From the NCBI GenBank assembly GCA_020433785.1, contig JAGRCC010000200.1, positions 1 to 7,623 of the forward strand: DNA of 7,623 nucleotides. Direction: 5' to 3'. The position numbers were made by a program, and so were the translations under genes. This stretch comes from Anaerolineae bacterium (lineage in GTDB: Bacteria; Chloroflexota; Anaerolineae; 4572-78; J111). Every line of letters starts with the position of its first letter. Position 1 is the first letter of the stretch. Shown piece after piece: positions 5,663 through 7,623 of the stretch. Under the pieces are notes generated by a model. It saw only the letters and a program-made list of their open reading frames with translations, ran no database searches and had not been told where the DNA came from.

Positions 5663-5691
5663 ATAAAGTGAGCCAATGGGTAGATATTTAA
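5632..5691 (+). CDS. Possible 19-codon leader frame overlapping the permease start
   Basis: ATG 5632 lies inside the left arm of the intergenic hairpin and is preceded by AAAGGA (5621-5626) at 5 bases, a better ribosome site than the one before the permease. The frame encodes MDCGLGHSPFYKVSQWVDI and stops at 5689-5691, 16 bases inside the permease gene in another frame. Translating it would melt the hairpin and bring a ribosome to the permease start. A conserved function is unproven, and the frame may be accidental. Confidence 0.22.
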   Translation: MDCGLGHSPFYKVSQWVDI

Positions 5692-6689
5692 TTCGCCGTC
5701 TCTTAACTGCCATCCCGACGCTAATCGCTATCAGCTTTGTTATCTTTGCCATTCTTGACCTCGCCCCCAGTGACCCAACCGCCAACCTGCCGTTGACCAT
5801 TCCCCCTGAGGTCAAACAGCAAATCCGCGATTCACTTGGCCTGGGGCAACCTTTCCATATTCGCTATTTGAAGTGGATGCAGCAGTTCTTTATCACCGAA
5901 CCGCTCAACATTTTGGAAGAAACGACCGGCATCTCCATCGGTGACTCCGAAAGTCGCTTCCGATTGCGGTCGTGGCAAACACGCGGTCCGGTCATCGATT
6001 TAGTCATCGAGCGTATGCCGCAAACCTTGTGGGTAGTTGGCCTGGCCTATTTGGTCTCCGTTGTCATTGCCATTCCCTTGGGGGTCATCTCGGCCGTTAA
6101 GCAATATTCCTGGATCGACCAGGGCGCAACTATTTTCTCGATGATTGGCTTTTCGGTGCCGACCTTTTTTACCGGCCTGCTGGCCATCATCATCTTTAGC
6201 GTCCATTTGGGTTGGTTTCCCTCATTTTACGACACCACCCACCAAGTTACGGATTGGCCGAGTTTTGTCTTTCAGGTCAAACAGATCATCTTACCGGTCA
6301 GCGTGCTGGCCCTGTTTCAAACAGCCACGCTCAACCGCTTTACCCGCTCCTCCGTCCTCGATAATCTGCCGCAGGACTATGTCCGCACCGTCAGGGCTAA
6401 AGGCTTCCGAGAATATTACGTAATTATGGTGCACGTGCTGCGCAACAGCCTCATTCCGGTAGTAACGCTGGTGGCGCTCGGTATTCCCACCATCTTTGGC
6501 GGGGCCATCATCACCGAGCAGATCTTTCGCATCAACGGACTGGGCGCGCTGCTGATCATCGCCATCCAGGGCAGCGATATTCCGGTGGTCCAAAGCTTAA
6601 CCTTTATCTTTGCGATTTTGATCGTACTATTCAACCTAGTTGCCGATGTTATTTATGGGTTTCTTGATCCGCGCATCCATTACAGTTAA
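5676..6689 (+). CDS. ABC transporter permease, DppB/OppB type
   Basis: This inner-membrane subunit forms half of the translocation channel for the solute delivered by the upstream lipoprotein. The N-terminus MGRYLIRRLLTAIPTL is classic for the family. Hydrophobic segments lie near residues 9-29, 117-140, 150-178, 203-220, 262-285 and 303-328, giving the usual six. The cytoplasmic EAA loop that docks onto the ATPase is at ~234-261, DYVRTVRAKGF followed by HVLRNSLIP. FGGAIITEQIF (274-284) and the C-terminal LADPR-like end FLDPRIHYS are also family hallmarks. The outer loop between the first two segments (~70-107) appears longer than in enterobacterial DppB/OppB. ATG 5676 is the first start after an in-frame TAA at 5664. 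Its own ribosome site is weak (AGTGAG, 5667-5672), so it may depend on coupling to upstream translation. The next permease begins 36 bases after its stop. Confidence 0.94.
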   Translation: MGRYLIRRLLTAIPTLIAISFVIFAILDLAPSDPTANLPLTIPPEVKQQIRDSLGLGQPFHIRYLKWMQQFFITEPLNILEETTGISIGDSESRFRLRSWQTRGPVIDLVIERMPQTLWVVGLAYLVSVVIAIPLGVISAVKQYSWIDQGATIFSMIGFSVPTFFTGLLAIIIFSVHLGWFPSFYDTTHQVTDWPSFVFQVKQIILPVSVLALFQTATLNRFTRSSVLDNLPQDYVRTVRAKGFREYYVIMVHVLRNSLIPVVTLVALGIPTIFGGAIITEQIFRINGLGALLIIAIQGSDIPVVQSLTFIFAILIVLFNLVADVIYGFLDPRIHYS

Positions 6690-6725
6690 AGTGGGCCTGT
6701 CAATCACACACAAAAGGGGATGTTT

Positions 6726-7623
6726 ATGACTGTCCAATCCGAAGCAATAGCCTTACCCGTAGTCGAAAAGAAACAACGCTCACTGTGGGGTGATGTCTGG
6801 ATTCAATTTCGCAAGCACAAACTGGCCATGTTTGGCCTATTTGTTATTAGTTTTATTGTGATTAGTGTTTTGATTGGTCCCCTAGTTTATACCAAAGACC
6901 CGGAGTATATTGATTTTTCGGTGGCCAACCAGGCTCCCAGCCTGCAGCATCCCTTTGGCACCGATAATCTGGGCCGCGATGGTCTGGCCCGCAATCTGTT
7001 CGGCGGGCGCATCTCAATTGCCGTCGGTATTGTGGCCATGCTCATCTCGATGTTCGTCGGCTCGCTGGTGGGGGCGATGTCGGGCTACTACCCTAAGCTC
7101 GATGGGCCGTTAATGCGCTTTACCGATATGATGCTGGCCTTACCGCTGCTGCCCCTGCTGCTGGTCATTATCCTACTCTTCCGCGACAGCTTACGGGCGA
7201 CGTTTGGCCCGGAAACCGGTATTTTCCTGCTAATTGTATTTGTTATCGGCATTCTCAACTGGATGCCTACCGCCCGGGTCGTGCGTGGTTCGGTGCTGTC
7301 GATTAAAGAGAAAGAGTTTGTTGAAGCGGCCATCAGCATCGGCACCAATCAAAATGCGGTGTTGTTCAAACACGTCTTTCCTAATGTACTTAGCCCGATT
7401 ATTGTGGCGGCTACCCTCAGCATCGCCAACGCCATCATCACCGAATCGGCCCTGTCCTTCTTGGGCCTCGGCTTTCCCTCCGATGTGCCGACCTGGGGCC
7501 GGCTGCTGTACGACGGCAAAGACTTTATGACCTTTACCCCCTGGGTCGTCATCTTCCCCGGCCTGTTTATTTCTTTCACCGTCTTGGGCATTAACTTTAT
7601 GGGCGATGGCCTGCGCGACGCGC
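6726..7623 (+). CDS. ABC transporter permease, DppC/OppC type (3' end outside window)
   Basis: This is the second half of the permease heterodimer in the inner membrane. 299 complete codons are visible before the right edge, and the frame is open. The cytoplasmic N-terminal ~30 residues end in WIQFRKHKLAMFGL, the usual OppC_N entry into the first membrane segment (~34-56). The hallmark HPFGTDNLGRDGLARNLFGGRISI spans 75-98. Further hydrophobic segments lie near 96-120, 133-152, 165-184, 222-248 and 271-295. The EAA loop is at ~198-226: EFVEAAISIGTNQ followed by HVFPNVLSPI. The segment SALSFLGLGF (241-250) and the GDGLRDA run at the edge show that only a few residues are missing. ATG 6726 is chosen over the in-frame ATG 6720 because AGGGGA (6715-6720) is 5 bases before the former and overlaps the latter. 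ATPase genes would be expected next. Confidence 0.94.
   Translation, partial: MTVQSEAIALPVVEKKQRSLWGDVWIQFRKHKLAMFGLFVISFIVISVLIGPLVYTKDPEYIDFSVANQAPSLQHPFGTDNLGRDGLARNLFGGRISIAVGIVAMLISMFVGSLVGAMSGYYPKLDGPLMRFTDMMLALPLLPLLLVIILLFRDSLRATFGPETGIFLLIVFVIGILNWMPTARVVRGSVLSIKEKEFVEAAISIGTNQNAVLFKHVFPNVLSPIIVAATLSIANAIITESALSFLGLGFPSDVPTWGRLLYDGKDFMTFTPWVVIFPGLFISFTVLGINFMGDGLRDA

Noticed and set aside
1..7623. CRISPR array, tRNA, rRNA, transposase or phage gene
   Set aside because: I read both strands for regularly spaced repeats, cloverleaf-like segments and transposase motifs and found none.

Overview
The window is a bacterial chromosomal segment of 7.6 kb. Every supported gene lies on the + strand. 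Coding sequence is moderately GC-rich, and the 477-base gap before the transporter genes is AT-rich. Composition and gene style suggest an uncultured Chloroflexota, perhaps Anaerolineae-like. The main pointers are a solute-binding lipoprotein with a long Glu/Ala/Pro linker after its lipid cysteine and permeases of the kind seen in that phylum. This assignment is inference; no marker gene is present to prove it.

Layout: (1) 1-539 is the 3' end of a D-3-phosphoglycerate dehydrogenase gene (serA), with the end of the intervening domain and a C-terminal ACT domain. (2) 540-713 is a gap with a stem-loop and a set of nested inverted repeats. (3) 714-1697 is thioredoxin reductase (trxB), closed by a strong intrinsic terminator at 1718-1754. 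(4) 1903-3260 is a two-gene unit, with 2 bases between the genes: an ECF-type sigma factor, then a single-pass membrane protein with a cytoplasmic XRE/RodZ-like helix-turn-helix. The second is a plausible but unproven partner or anti-sigma factor of the first. (5) 3261-3737 is a long non-coding leader with a plausible promoter, repeated TTGTRAY elements, inverted repeats, a possible long-range RNA helix and an orphan perfect Shine-Dalgarno sequence. (6) 3738-7623 is a peptide/nickel-type ABC importer operon: a family 5 solute-binding lipoprotein, then DppB/OppB- and DppC/OppC-type permeases. The second permease runs off the right edge and its ATPase genes are not in view.

How the parts work together: the lipoprotein captures a peptide or other small solute outside the membrane and passes it to the heterodimeric permease. 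A perfect 15-bp hairpin between the lipoprotein gene and the first permease gene probably lowers permease expression relative to the binding protein. A 19-codon reading frame with a good ribosome site begins inside this hairpin and overlaps the permease start, so translational coupling is possible. The sigma/HTH pair just upstream could control the importer through the long leader, but the sequence does not show this directly. I found no CRISPR array, tRNA, rRNA, insertion sequence or phage gene. The least explained parts are the sigma/HTH-membrane pair and the 3261-3737 leader.
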